Shown here piece after piece: positions 45,310 to 56,255 of a stretch of 64,000 nucleotides of DNA (the stretch's first letter is position 1; the number at the start of each line of letters is the position of its first letter). This stretch comes from Eupeodes corollae (lineage: Eukaryota; Arthropoda; Insecta; Diptera; Syrphidae): assembly GCF_945859685.1 (NCBI RefSeq), contig NC_079147.1, positions 67,610,946 to 67,674,945 on the forward strand, read 5' to 3'. Made by a program: the position numbers and the translations under genes. Under the pieces are notes generated by a model. The model ran no database searches and had not been told where the DNA came from. It saw only the letters and a program-made list of their open reading frames with translations.

Positions 45310-46260
45310 GGCCACGTAAAAGCTTTCAAAGTTGCGAAGCACCAACAAGCCTCGGATACGGAAGGATTTACTGTTGACAACCAACGCAAACGAATAAAGG
45401 ACAACGAACTTCGGATATGCACGTGGAATGTTAGGTCCCTTAACAGACCACGTGCGGCCGAAGAATTAGCGGAGGCCCTAGAACGATATAAAGCAGATAT
45501 CACCGCCATCCTGGAAATACGATGGGATGGGCCGGGCAAAAAGAGGATGAAAAACTGCGATATTTACTATGGTGACTGCTACTACGAAAACCAACAGCGC
45601 TTATTTGGATGCGGATTCGTCATTGGAGCCAGACTTAGGCAAAAAGTCTTGAGCTATAGGTGCATCAATGAGCGCCTCATGACCATACGCATCAAGGCTA
45701 AATTCGGCAACATTAGCCTGATATGCGCGCACGCCCCCAAAGAAGAGAAAGATGACAACACCAAAGATATGTTCTTCGAGCTCCTAGACAAAACTTATGA
45801 GCAGTGCCCTAGCTACGATATTAAAATAGTCCTGGGCGATTTTAATGCCAAGCTATGAAGGGAAGACATCTTTGGTGGAATAATCGGGGAGAACAGCCTG
45901 CACGACAACACTTCCCACAATGGATTCAGGCTCATAGATTTTGCTGCGGGGCGAAACGTCATGGTAGCCAGTACGCGTTTTCCACACCTCAACATCCACA
46001 AAGGAACTTGGACTTCTCCAGATCAATCTACCGTCAACCAGATTGACCATATTGCGATCGACGCCAGACACGCTTCCAGCATTATGGATGTACGAACTTT
46101 CCGAGGAGCTAACATCGACTCGGACCACTACCTCGTTGTAGCCAGGGTAGCACTTCGGATTTCCAGACCCAAGGCAAAACAGGGAGGTGCTGGGAGAAGA
46201 TACAACGTCGAACGGCTACAATCGCCAGAGATCGCCAAATCCTTTTCCGACCGAGTGACA
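45310..46260 (+). pseudogene. RTE copy E endonuclease
   Basis: CTWNVRSLNRPRAAEELAEA, ILEIRWDGPGKK (the catalytic Glu is kept, unlike copy B), IKIVLGDFNAKL, a stop at 45856, then DIFGGIIGENS, VNQIDHIAIDARH, NIDSDHYLVVARV. One stop and small frame changes break it. Confidence 0.85.
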
Positions 46261-46279
46261 AGTAAACTCTCTCGAAGTT

Positions 46280-48351
46280 CTCTGCCGCCAACACAATGTA
46301 TCGAAAACCAGTGGCAACATTGCCAAGATGCAATCAGAGAAGCCGCCTCTGATGTGCTGGGTTTCAAACAGCCACCAACAAGGAACCCCTGGTTTGATGA
46401 GGAATGTCGGCAGGCAAATGCAGCCAAACAACAGGCACGCAAAGCGGCGCTGCATAAAAGGACGAGAGCTGCTCGTGAGCTCTATGAGCAGAAGAGGCGA
46501 GAGGAACGCCGACTTTTCAGAAGGAAAAAGAGAGGGCATGAGAAGCGTGCGGTCGAAGATGTTGAGACCTGAGAGGTATAAAAGCAGGAATGAGGTTCGA
46601 AAGTTTTATGAACAGGTGAAACGAAATTCACAGGTACATAAACCTAGAACCGAAGGCTGCAAAGACGAAAGCGGAAACATCATAGTGGAATCGCAGTCAA
46701 TGCTGAGGATATGGAAGGACCACTTCTGCAGACTGTATAACGGCGACGAAGAACTGAATCCCGCTGTCAGGCAGGATGACCCATTCGATATAGACGACGA
46801 AAGCCAACAATCCCATCCTCCCGACTTAGACGAAGTAAAGATTGCCATATCTAAGTTGAAGTCTAATAAAGCCGCTGGAGCAGATGGCTTGAATGCCGAG
46901 CTCTTTAAAGCAGCTGGAGATAAGTTGGTTAGGAGCATGCACCAACTTATCTGTAAGATATGGTCGGAAGAAAACATGCCCGATGAATGAAACCTCAGTA
47001 TTGTTTGTCCGATTGTGAAACAAGGAGACCATCTTAACTGCACCAACTAAAGAATAATCAGTCTACTTAACATCGCCTATAAAATCTTCTCTGCCGTAAT
47101 ATGTGATCGTCTAAAGCCCATCGTCAACAACCTGATAGGACCTTATCAGTTTGGTTTTAGACCAGGAAAGTCCTTAGTTGATCAAATATTCACATTACGG
47201 CAGACCCTGGAAAAAAACCAATAACACCAAATCGACACCCACCATCTTTCATCGATTACAAGGCCGCATATGACAGCATCTACAGGGACGAGCTGTATAG
47301 ATCCATGTATTGTTTTGGTATTACCTACTGCCAAACTCGTCCGTTTGTGCAGGATGACCATGGAGAATTCACGCTGCTCCATAAAGGTTGGAAACAACTT
47401 AACAGAACCTTTTGATGTCAAAAAAGGTTTTAGACAAGGTGATGCGCTGTCATGCGATTTTTTTAACATCGTGCTTGAAAGAATAGTGCAGAGCTCACAC
47501 GTCAACACCAGAGGCACTATCTTTCAAAAGTCTGTCCAATTACTGGCATATGCTGATGACATTGACATAATCGGAAGAACTCAGCGTGATGTTAATGGGG
47601 CTTTTGTGAGTATTGAGGCAGAGGCGGCAAAAATGGGTTTAACGGTTAATGAGGGCAAAATAAAGTACATGCTGTCGTCTAGAAAGGTCATACAACACCG
47701 AGACGTTTTGGTCAAAACGTCACAATCGACAGACGTACCTTTGAGGTAGTCAAGGACTTCGGCTACCTAGGCTCCGCTGTAAACGCAGAAAACAACACCA
47801 GCGCTGAAATCAAGCGCAGAATAACTCTTGCTAACCGCTGTTTCTTTGGACTAAGAAAGCAATTGAGTAGTAAAGTCCTCTCTCGAGGAACCAAAGTGTT
47901 GCTATATAAGACCCTTATCATCGCCGTCCTGCTATACGGTGCAGAAGCATGGACCATGACAAAAGCGGATGAAAGCACTTTGGGTCGCTTCGAGAGAAAA
48001 GTTCTTCGTGTGATCTACGGTCCCGTATGCATCGAAGGGGAGTGGAGGAGAAGATGGAACGACGAACTGTACGGGCTGTACAGCGACGTAGACTTAGCAA
48101 GAAGAGTAAAAGTCCAACGACTAAGATGGCTGGGTCACGTAGAGCGCATGGAAACCAATGCTCCGGCCCGGAAGGTCTTCGAATCCACACCCACAGGACA
48201 TCGCAGTAGAGGAAGACCGAGAATCAGGTGGCGCGCACAAGTGGAAGGTGACCTCACCCAACTTGGAGCGCGAAACTGGAGACATCTAGCTAGGGACCGA
48301 GCTAGATGGAGAAGTTTGTTGGGTGAGGCCCTAGTTCACACAGGACTGTAG
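46280..48351 (+). pseudogene. RTE copy E reverse transcriptase
   Basis: Basic linker (LYEQKRREERRLFRRKKRG), a frameshift near 46570, KLKSNKAAGADGLNAELFKA, MPDE followed by a TGA, QFGFRPGKSLVDQIF, then KKGFRQGDALSCDFFNIVL with YADD at 47549-47560. After a frameshift near 47700: AEIKRRITLANRCFFGLRKQ, EAWTMTKADES, GEWRRRWNDELYGLY, and the C-terminal RGRPRIRWRAQVEGDLTQLG. Ends TGA-less at TAG 48349. Four or more breaks. Confidence 0.87.
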
Positions 48352-48379
48352 CGCCACCTTAAGTAAGTAAGTAGTCTAA

Positions 48380-49995
48380 GCGATCTGGAATAGATATGAA
48401 ACTGTCTAGAATAGTAGTTTGTCCAGTATTGTTACTGGTCCATTAAGAAGTGGCTCTAAGCCTCACGTATGAGTTGGCTGATATAATTTTGGAGAAGATG
48501 TCAAGAGGTGTTAGGTTTAAAAGCACTTCCAGTGCTGCTGTTGGTGTTGAGTGAAGTGTTCCTGTGATGCACATACCTGCCTACCCCTGGGCTTTGATGA
48601 GCTTATTTAGATTTACCATCTTCTTGTCCAGTGCGGTCCACCATATGACAACTCCATAAATAAGTATCGGTCTCATTACCGAAGTATAAAGCCAGTGGGT
48701 TATTTTTGGGGAGGAGTCCCATTTTGATCCTATGGCCTTTTTACAAGTAAAAAGCGCTACAGTACCCTTTTTTACTCTTTCATCAATATTTGCCTCCCAA
48801 TTTAGTTTTTTGTCTAAAATAAGGCTTAAATATTTAGCTTGGTCGGAACAGCTTCTTGGTATTCCTCTAATCTTTGGTGGGCTAATCTGAGGAATTTTAT
48901 ATCTTCTCGAAAAGAGTATTAATTCTTTTTTATGTGGATTGACGTCCAATCCACATTGCTTAGCTTTTTTTTCGTAGCCTATTTAAGGCATTTTGTAGGA
49001 GTTCCGAGAGAACTTGGAGGTGCTTCCCAGATACGGATATTGCAACGTTGTCAGCATAGGCAATCACCTTGAAAGCTTCTGCTTCCAATAATATAAGTAG
49101 GTCGTTTACTACCATGTTCCATAAAAGAGGCGAAAGGACTCCACCTTGGGGAGTGCCTCGATTCACCGATCTGGTGGTAGTAAAACTTCTCATGTTAGAA
49201 ATTATTGTCCTGCTTTCGAGCATGAGACTTATAAGATCTATGAGTGATTTCTCTAATATCAGCTTATCCATTGCAGTTGCGATCGCCTGGTTACCGACGT
49301 TTTGGGTTATATTCTTTGCATTCGAGGGAATATTCAATAATACGTACCAGCGAATGAAGTGCTGATTCTACTGATTTTCCCTTAGAGTAAGCATGTTGAG
49401 CTGTGGAAATGAGACATGGTGTTAAGTTATGTCTGATATAAATTTCAATCAATCTTTCCAAGGTTTTAAGAAGGAAGGATGATAGGCTGATTGGTCGTAG
49501 ATCTTTAGAATTAACGTGGGAGGGTTTCCCTGCTTTAGGAATAATGACTACTTTTGCCATTCTCCAGGCTTTGGGAATATATCTCAACCTTAAACAGCTT
49601 GTCAGAATGATTTCCAATACCTGGAATGATCATGTCTGATTATTCTTTTAATTTGGCCGGAATGATTCCGTCTGGTCCTGAAGATTTATTAGGATCAAAT
49701 CTGTCTATGACCCATTGCAGTTTTTCCCGCGTTATTAGATCAACTAAATCGCTTGTAGAAGGTTGAGATTCTGACGTTAAGTCGTTGAGTATGTTAGAGC
49801 TACCTGGAAAGTGGGTGTCTAATAACAGATTAAGAGATTCATCATCTGTAATAGTCCACATGACTGCTTCTGTCTTTAAAGCACAGGGTATTGTTGGACT
49901 TTTTGAGAGAATTTTCCTGAGTCTTGAGGCTTCTGAAGTATTTTCTATTTTACCACAAAAGTTTCTCCAAGAAGAACTCTTACTCTTCCTTAATT
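48380..49995 (-). pseudogene. RT domain of the nested RNase H LINE
   Basis: In minus-strand order: SLNLLLDTHFPGSSN, FDPNKSSGPDGIIPAKLKE, WRMAKVVIIPKAGK, LRPISLSSFLLKTLERLIE, AQHAYSKGKSVESALH, VNRGTPQGGVLSPLLWNMVV, VIAYADNVAISVSG and RPILIYGVVIWW. The active-site YADD reads YADN (49047-49058). Frame changes near 49337 and 48950 also show it is dead. Confidence 0.87.
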
Positions 49996-50001
49996 CTTTT
50001 T

Positions 50002-51259
50002 AACTTCCCATAGAAAGTTATTGTAATGGGTCCGATTTGTCAAATTGAAAATTTTGACATTTCTCGACGTTTCAAGGTCCCTAGAGTCGAAATAAAAGAT
50101 TTTTGGAAAGATGTCTGTGCGTGCGTGTGTACGTACGTTTGTAAGTCCGTACGTCCGTACTTTCGCGACGTTTTTTTCGTGGTCCATAGCTCAAGAACCA
50201 GAAGAGATATCGACTTCAAATAAATTTTGTTATACAGATAATAAGGCAGAAAGATGCAGAAAGGGCTCTCAAGAAAATTGCGTGGGTGTTTTTTTTACCA
50301 TAGCAGTTTGAAAAAAAGGTGAAAATTTTGGTTAACCCTAAATATATAACGAACCAAAACCGCTAGAGACTTGATTTAAATTTTATATAGTATATTGTAA
50401 CGTGATACCAAACACATATTTAGTTTTTTTACAAAAAATAAAAACCTAAACAAAAATGTATAAAAGTTCGTAAAAATTGATTTTCGAATCAAATATCTCT
50501 TCAAAACTTTGAGATATTGGATTTAATTTACTTTTATCTCTCAAAAAATTTTGTTGTCAACATTCAGTTAAAGTTCGAAAAAAAAACGAATTGACAGTTT
50601 TTTTACAAAAAATTAAAAACCGAAAAAAAATTAAAAAAAAAGTTGGTAAAAAATGATTTTCGACTCAAATATCTTTTGAAAACTTTGAGATAATAGCTTT
50701 TAACTAATTTGTTCTTATAAGAAATATTGTTTTTAACTTTAGGACAAATTTTGAGAAAAATCAAATTGACAGTTTTTTTTTACAAAAAATAAAAAGCTAA
50801 AAAAAATGTATAAAAGTTGGTAAAAATTGATTTTCGACTCAAATATCTCTTCAAAAATTTTAAATATTGGATTTAAACTAATTTTATCGTATAAGAAATA
50901 TTGTTTTCAACATTTGGTAATATTTTTTAAAAATTCGAATTGACCGTTTTTTTACAAAAAATAAAAAGCTAAAAAAAATGTATAAAAGTTGGTAAAAATT
51001 GATTTTCGACTCAAATATCTTTCCAAAAATTAAAAATATTGGCTTGAAATTTATTTTATTTCACATAAAATATTGTTTTCAATATTGAGTAATTTTTATA
51101 TAAAAATTCAATAGTCCGTTTTTTCATAAAAATAAAATCTACAAAAAAATAGCGAGCAAATTTGGTAAAAATTGATACTAATACATATAGGCAAACTTTT
51201 AAGCAAGACAAATCGACAGACGGGATGGGAAGTTATCAGTGTGGGTCGCATCCCAGCCT
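50002..51259 (+). mobile_element. Noncoding repeat element, short copy with target duplication
   Basis: Same ends as 11001-12968: AACTTCCCATAGAAAGTT and GGGAAGTTATCAGTG..CCCAGCCT. CTTTTT flanks both sides (49996-50001 and 51260-51265). Removing the element and one CTTTTT restores the LINE reading frame (KQYKKELRKS). It has only about four or five 175-bp units, against eight or nine in the long copy. Confidence 0.8.
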
Positions 51260-51265
51260 CTTTTT

Positions 51266-51830
51266 TATATTGCTTTAGAGCTTGTTTGTATAAGTCCCAG
51301 TCAGAAGGAGATCGAGTGTAGTTAGATCTATTGAAGAGTTTGCTCTCTCTGAATGGTTCTAGTTCTTTACGCCACCAATGAGGTGTCTTTTTACCCTTTT
51401 AAATGGTTACAGGGCATGAAGATCTCATTGATTCATTTAGGGCTTCGTTGAGATGATTTACAGAAAGGTCTAGTTCATCTTTACTGGAGGAGCTTTTAGG
51501 AAGGTTGTGATCAAGCAGTTTCCAATTAGTATTACGGTGATTTCGAAAACTTGTAGATGCATTTGCTACATCTTTGAGCTCAAACTGAATGTATTTGTGG
51601 TCAGAGAAGGAATTTTCTTTTGAGACATGCCTGTTTGAAATCAGATTGTGAATCGAGTCAGAGGTAAGTGTTATATCTAGTACCTCTTTCCTGTTCTTGG
51701 TTACAAAAGCGGGTTCATTACCAATTTAACTTATGAGTAGGTTAGAGCTTAGTAAGTACTCAAATAAGGACTCACCTCTCTCATTTATATCAGAGCTACC
51801 CCATAACGTGTGATAGGCGTTAGCGTCCAA
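51266..51830 (-). pseudogene. Endonuclease part of the nested RNase H LINE
   Basis: GLDANAYHTLWGSSDINERG, ESLFEYLLSSNLLIS, KEVLDITLTSDSIHNLISNR, SFSDHKYIQFELKD, then the linker with THWWRKELEPFRESK-like sequence. These are the C-terminal two thirds of an AP-endonuclease (GLDANAH, WGSSDIN.RG, SDH). A stop follows LLIS. The first third is missing beyond 51830. Confidence 0.82.
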
Positions 51831-51834
51831 ACCA

Positions 51835-51905
51835 ATTATTTGTTTAATGTCTTAAGCAAAACAAATCGAAAGACGGCATGGGAAGTTACCCAACCTCTAT
51901 TTTAA
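51835..51905 (+). repeat. 3' end fragment of the noncoding repeat
   Basis: TTAAGCAAAACAAATCGAAAG, ACGGCATGGGAAGTTACCC and AACCTCTATTTT match the last 60 bp of 11001-12968. Confidence 0.65.
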
Positions 51906-52425
51906 TTTTGAAATTAAAAATACATTGTTGACGTACAAAATAGTAATGTTACAAGGTCGGACTTCAGTAACTGTTATTAATACTGATTAAGGGGAAACAA
52001 TAAAAAAAAGTAATCCCAACCAAGTGAATAAGAGAACAAACTGAAACGACTTCAGATTTGAAATGTTTACTTACATAAGATCCACCATTCAAAAACCAAC
52101 TGAAAAAACTGATCAGGCGGGGTTAGCTAATAAGGGAAAAACGAAGTGCTCCAAAAACTGACAAGGTAAGTTACTATTACACAATTTTTAAACCGTCTTA
52201 ACACCGAAATAATGAATTGGAATGACTCTACCTAAAACTTATGTGAAGTAGCAAAACCCTAAAATAAGATCTCAAGATGGTAAATGAATCGGAAAGCAGA
52301 AACAAAAAACTAATGCCTTAGCTGAAAAAATCAATATGATACGATTTAATCACTGCTCAGGTTTTGAAAGAAATGCTCCCAATAGCCTTTAGAAAACTCC
52401 AATGAATAGTAAATGCATATGTACA
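51906..52425. other. No feature recognised
   Basis: AT-rich, no motif. Confidence 0.45.
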
Positions 52426-52429
52426 GGTC

Positions 52430-52800
52430 TTAAAAAATATGTACAACATCATTGGACATTTGCAGAAGTCATTGTTATACCCAGAAACGGTAGGCCACCA
52501 ACAGAACTAACATCTTACAGACCAATATTGCTTATACTAACTAGGGCGAAATACTCAAATCTAATGTTATGAACGGACTATTAAAAGTAGGGTACGGCCA
52601 GAATTACTAGGAACGAAACATTCCAGTTGAGATATCAACGTCATCATGGTTACCTTTGCTAATGATACTGCACCATTGGTGCCAGATAAATCAGCTTCAA
52701 AGCCTACACAAATAGTTGATGAAGTTAGTGATTGGAGGCTCTTCGGCATCAAGGAAGTAGCAATATCTCTATCATGACCTTCAAATTTAAGTGGTTAAAG
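52430..52800 (+). pseudogene. Jockey-type LINE RT remnant
   Basis: FAEVIVIPRNGRPPTELTSY, RPILLILTRAKYS, then MVTFANDTAPLVPDKSASKP and QIVDEVSDW (the usual FADDTA reads FANDTA). A deletion joins RT block 2 to the active-site block. Stops present. Confidence 0.65.
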
Positions 52801-53029
52801 AGGTTGTTAAGGTTGTCATAAATGGAGACCGGATTGTATGCAGTAGTTTAGAGGGTAAAACGCCACTTTACCTGATGTTCTTAAAGCTTTGGCAAAGTGT
52901 TATCACAATATTAGATTAACCTAAAGTGAATTATATATTAAGAATGATAATCCGGTGGTTTTAGTAGATACACCTTTTGAGTGTCTTTGGAGATGTCCAT
53001 CGGAATGGAAAAAACCCCTGTAATCGTTA

Positions 53030-53140
53030 TTGTACGTTCTAGAGAAATAGCAAGCTTTATTCCTCTTCTTAAACAATTCACTCTTGGAATAACTTTCAGT
53101 TTACATTCGGGCCTAATTTCTGACGTGTTCTGAGGTACAG
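53030..53140 (+). repeat. Jockey-like LINE tail fragment
   Basis: TTCTAGAGAAATAGCAAGC and TTCCTCTTCTTAAACAATTC parallel 28440-28490 of the jockey-like LINE. Confidence 0.5.
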
Positions 53141-53149
53141 ATATGCATT

Positions 53150-54815
53150 ATTTAGCCGAACTGTTCCTAATGTTCTGTTTAGATATATTTCATAAGAGGT
53201 ACTTATACCCTTACGGCAGGTCTTTTGTAAAAAGTTCTAGGTTATTGTTAAAAAGTGTTATCAAGGTCAATTTGGTACCGAAAGCCGTAAGGAAATGGTT
53301 TGTTTTTCTAATTTACCACTTAAAACAAAATATTACTCGAACCTTAAGCCAAAGACCTGCAACCTTTTTTATGCAGTTATTTTGTACCCAAGTTGTATTT
53401 TTTTCCACCATAACCATTATCGATTCGTCGCTAGTTCCTCATCGCTCGTATTTCGTCACAAGGAAAAGATGGAAAAAAGTCAATGAAATTTCAGATCATA
53501 AAATTAATTACGTATTTTTTTTTTATTACCTTTTATGTGTACTTTGGCATAAGCCATTTTTGATTTTATTTTTTAAACCAAGAGTTTTCAAAAACTTCGA
53601 CTCTAAAATAAGGAACAAAAAAATAGCAACATAAAGACCCAAAGAAAGAAAAAAGGACCACAGAGGAAGGATGAGGAACTGTATATAATAAAAGATTCAT
53701 CAGACTTCATCTCATTTTGCATAAAAAGGATCTTTTATGCTTATGCATGGGAAGTGGGGGTATATAAAAGGGAGAGGATGCACTATGCACACACACACGC
53801 ATTAGATTTTGGTAAAGTCCTTCTTCTTCTTCGGGTTCTTCCTTTTTTTTAATTTTAGTTTTTTTTGTAATTTTTATTGAAGGATGTGTATATGAAGTTT
53901 TTGGTTGCATAAAGTACAAGGGTAAGTAGGTACAGGAAGCCGAGGGGCAAGGGCTTGAAGTATATATACGGTACCTACATTATAGTTTTGTTAGTAAGTA
54001 AAATTTAATACTCTCCCTCACTGGCTCCCTCCGTCTTTCTTTTTTTCTGGTTTCATAAAAAGGAAGCCTTGTGGTTTCAATTCACAAATTAAATGGCAAA
54101 CGGGATAGAAACCTACCAAGTACACTACTTCGAAGAGTATAAGGATTATGATTATGATGGGGCTAATCATAAAATGCATGATTTTGTTTTGAGTTTTGGT
54201 TTATTTTTATTTTTTATGGACGATCTAAAAAAGAGAAGGACATTTCCTTGAATAAAAAGCATAATGCTAATGGAGATTTTACAGAGATGTTTTTTCTTTT
54301 TGTTTGTGTTTGAGTTAAGAAAAAGCTTGCTGTAATGAAATATTTAGGCCAGAAGCATTAAGCCAAATTACGTCAGGAGACTTGGTTCTTATTAGTTTAC
54401 AGACTCAAGATGAACAAATGTTTTGGTTTCAAATTATGCACAGGTATTCCAGTTTGATGGGAAAAAAGTAACTAGTGTTGAATTTTAAATTAAAATTGTG
54501 TATTCAAATCTGATATGGATTAAGCTTGATCATATAAAGGATAGTTTAAAACATAATAAGCTGATAATAATAGAAATTTGCACTGATTCACTCTAAGCAT
54601 ATGATATATTTTGGATCATTTGTTACGCTAATAATGAAATTAAAATGAAGCATGTGGCCAGAAGAATAAATAACATGGGACTTATGTCGAAATTGAGTTA
54701 ACTGTACACACAGATTGGCAAAAGGAGGTTTTAAAATTTGTTTACTAATATTTTTTTTACAGGAAAAATAGCGAGTATTTAGAATCTTTTTAAATTAATA
54801 TTTAGTAGCAGCCCT
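53150..54815. other. Unannotated region with a TATA promoter candidate
   Basis: Two open frames (53143-53634 and 53295-53486) have no recognised domain. The longer is hydrophobic and Lys/Phe-rich, as AT-rich noncoding DNA often is. No TE similarity seen. Confidence 0.35.
53761..53770 (+). promoter_or_regulatory. Candidate TATA box
   Basis: GGGGTATATAAAAGGGAGAGG context, an excellent TATA match. A TSS would fall near 53791. A strong donor, GTAAGT, follows at 53922 (AAGG|GTAAGT), and just before it ATGAAGTTTTTGGTTGCATAA (MKFLVA and stop). This could be a short first exon of a host gene with later exons outside, but no coding exon is visible. Confidence 0.35.
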
Positions 54816-54819
54816 GACA

Positions 54820-54945
54820 ATTCCAATTGGTTGATGATCTGGATTTCCATCCACCCAACCGGAATGTCAAAGTTTCCATCACCAGACTGAAGTCAAAGCT
54901 GCCGGCGATGGTAGTTTACAGAAGGAGCTTTTCAAGCAAGCGGAA
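54820..54945 (+). pseudogene. RTE-type LINE fragment (RT start)
   Basis: VKVSITRLKSKAAGDGSLQK and ELFKQA correspond to the KLKSNKAAGADG..AELFKAAG block of copy E. Old and diverged. Confidence 0.65.
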
Positions 54946-55257
54946 TTATTTATATAATGTGTTTTTAGTTTAAATTACAACAACTTAAATCTTTGAAGGG
55001 TACAACATAATGCGGATACGGTGTCCAATAGCGTGACCAGAAAGATTTCTGTTGAAGCGGGCACGAACGGAGCCAGTGTTACCGTGTAATCGGGTAACCT
55101 TGCCCGTTTGTATCCAGTAAAGACAGCTTTGGCAAAAAGACGTCCATGTCGCTTTAGGGATGTTTTTCATTTTTATCAGCGACTCTTTCAACTTTTGCTG
55201 GTGCTGGTTTTTGTGAAACGAACTGTAATGTTGAGTTATCAGAATTTTAGTAGCTGC
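54946..55257 (-). pseudogene. RpL35A: Ribosomal protein L35A processed pseudogene, internally deleted
   Basis: The minus-strand frame ends KVTRLHGNTGSVRARFNRNL, then SGHAIGHRIRIMLYPSKI and TAA at 54985-54987, the C-terminus of eL33 (RpL35A), a protein of the large cytosolic ribosomal subunit. In the next frame upstream, RHGRLFAKAVFTGYKR is visible, and before it a Pro/Ala/Lys-rich stretch. TGYKR joins directly to GKVTR, skipping a central block of the protein. No introns, frameshifted, and located inside an RTE remnant: a retrocopy, not the working gene. No poly(A) tract remains. Confidence 0.8.
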
Positions 55258-55995
55258 GTCAAAATTTGGTAGAGACTCAACAGAAACCTTTAAAACCAGA
55301 GGACTTCGGAGACTTGCACAAGGCGATGCGCTGACATGTAGCTTCTTCAATAGCTACTTGAATAGTGTTCTTGAGAGAGTGGTACAAAACACATACGCCA
55401 ACACCTTTGGCACCATTTGTCAAAAATCCACACAATATCTTGGATATGCAGATGACTTCGACATTATGGGAAGAACATAACGAATATTGAATACGAAGCG
55501 AAGCGTTTTGTGATTAATGAAGACACAATAAAGTATTTATTGTGATCGAATAGAATTGATTCAAACTATAGATTCGGTCAGAACGACATTAATCAAACGT
55601 ATTACTCTTGCGCTAATCGGTATTTCTTTGGTCTAAGTAAGAAAAAGAGGAAACAGTGAACAACACCTTGACTATCCCAGTCTTACTGTATTATGCAGAA
55701 GCATGTGCTCTTTACCAGGATCCCTTGATATCTTCGGCAAGACGGTTCCACGTGCGATATATGGACCGGTTTGTTTCGATAAGAAAAATAATATTTGATA
55801 GAGAAGTTATAATCACGAACTATACGAATTATACACGGACTTGCCAATGTTCAAAAAACTACATATTCAACGATTAAGAAAGCTAGGGCATTTAGAGTGA
55901 ATGAATATTCAAGTTCCAGCCCGTAGGGTATTAAACGCTAAGGCTGAGGGAACCAGAAGCAGACATCATCTCCAGTGGAGTGAACAATTTGAGCT
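55258..55995 (+). pseudogene. RTE-type LINE fragment (RT palm to 3' ORF)
   Basis: Resumes at the KVGNNLTEPF level: LRRLAQGDALTCSFFNSYL, NTFGTICQKSTQYLGYADDF and DIMGRT, then thumb pieces (RITLALIGIS.., LTIPVLLYYAEACALYQD) and the basic 3' part. YADD is kept, but the frame breaks several times. Oldest RTE copy here. No tail. Confidence 0.72.
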
Positions 55996-56255
55996 CGTGG
56001 TATGCGTGTTATTTCTGTATTTGGCACTTCTTATTTGAAAATTTTACTTCAGATGCTGTTAATTGCTCTTTTTTTCCTCTTTCAGCTTTTCTTCTTAGTG
56101 AGTCTTCGATTAAATTGGGGGTGTAAGCAGGACCCCCAGAACTTATACTATTTAATGTTTTCTAATTCTTCGCTACTCCAGTACCATATTTCATTTCTTG
56201 CAAACCGTCGAATTTCGGAAAATCAAGATTTTAAACTTCCTGGTGTTTAGCTTTT

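Larger units (their letters stand above)
44863..48371 (+). mobile_element. RTE-type LINE, copy E, with 8-bp target duplication
   Basis: Flanked by TAGTCTAA at 44855-44862 and 48372-48379. Starts TGTAAAATGGATGTTCAAAT, then the leader, EN, linker, RT and the tail GCGCCACCTTAAGTAAGTAAG. About 3.5 kb, apparently full length, so it is the best guide to the RTE structure here. Subfamily 1 reference. Inserted in the opposite orientation into the RNase H LINE, between its RT and RNase H. Confidence 0.9.
43527..51830 (-). mobile_element. RNase H-bearing LINE, minus strand, with three nested insertions
   Basis: Read from 51830 down: endonuclease (51830-51266), RT (49995-48380), RNase H and a Cys/His motif (44862-43965), and the last ORF2 codons and stop (43576-43532), then CCTAACCTAACCTA. 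The order EN-RT-RNase H places it in the I/LOA/R1 group. The noncoding repeat, RTE copy E and a MITE interrupt it. Each is flanked by a short direct repeat, and the reading frame continues across each site. About 3.2 kb remains without the inserts. The 5' end is missing. Confidence 0.8.

Noticed and set aside
48027..48209. Separate small basic protein in RTE copy E
   Set aside because: Alternate frame of the RT C-terminal region.
53143..53634. 163-codon protein gene
   Set aside because: Phe/Lys/Leu-rich as AT-rich DNA gives by chance; no motif; its start overlaps a LINE tail fragment.
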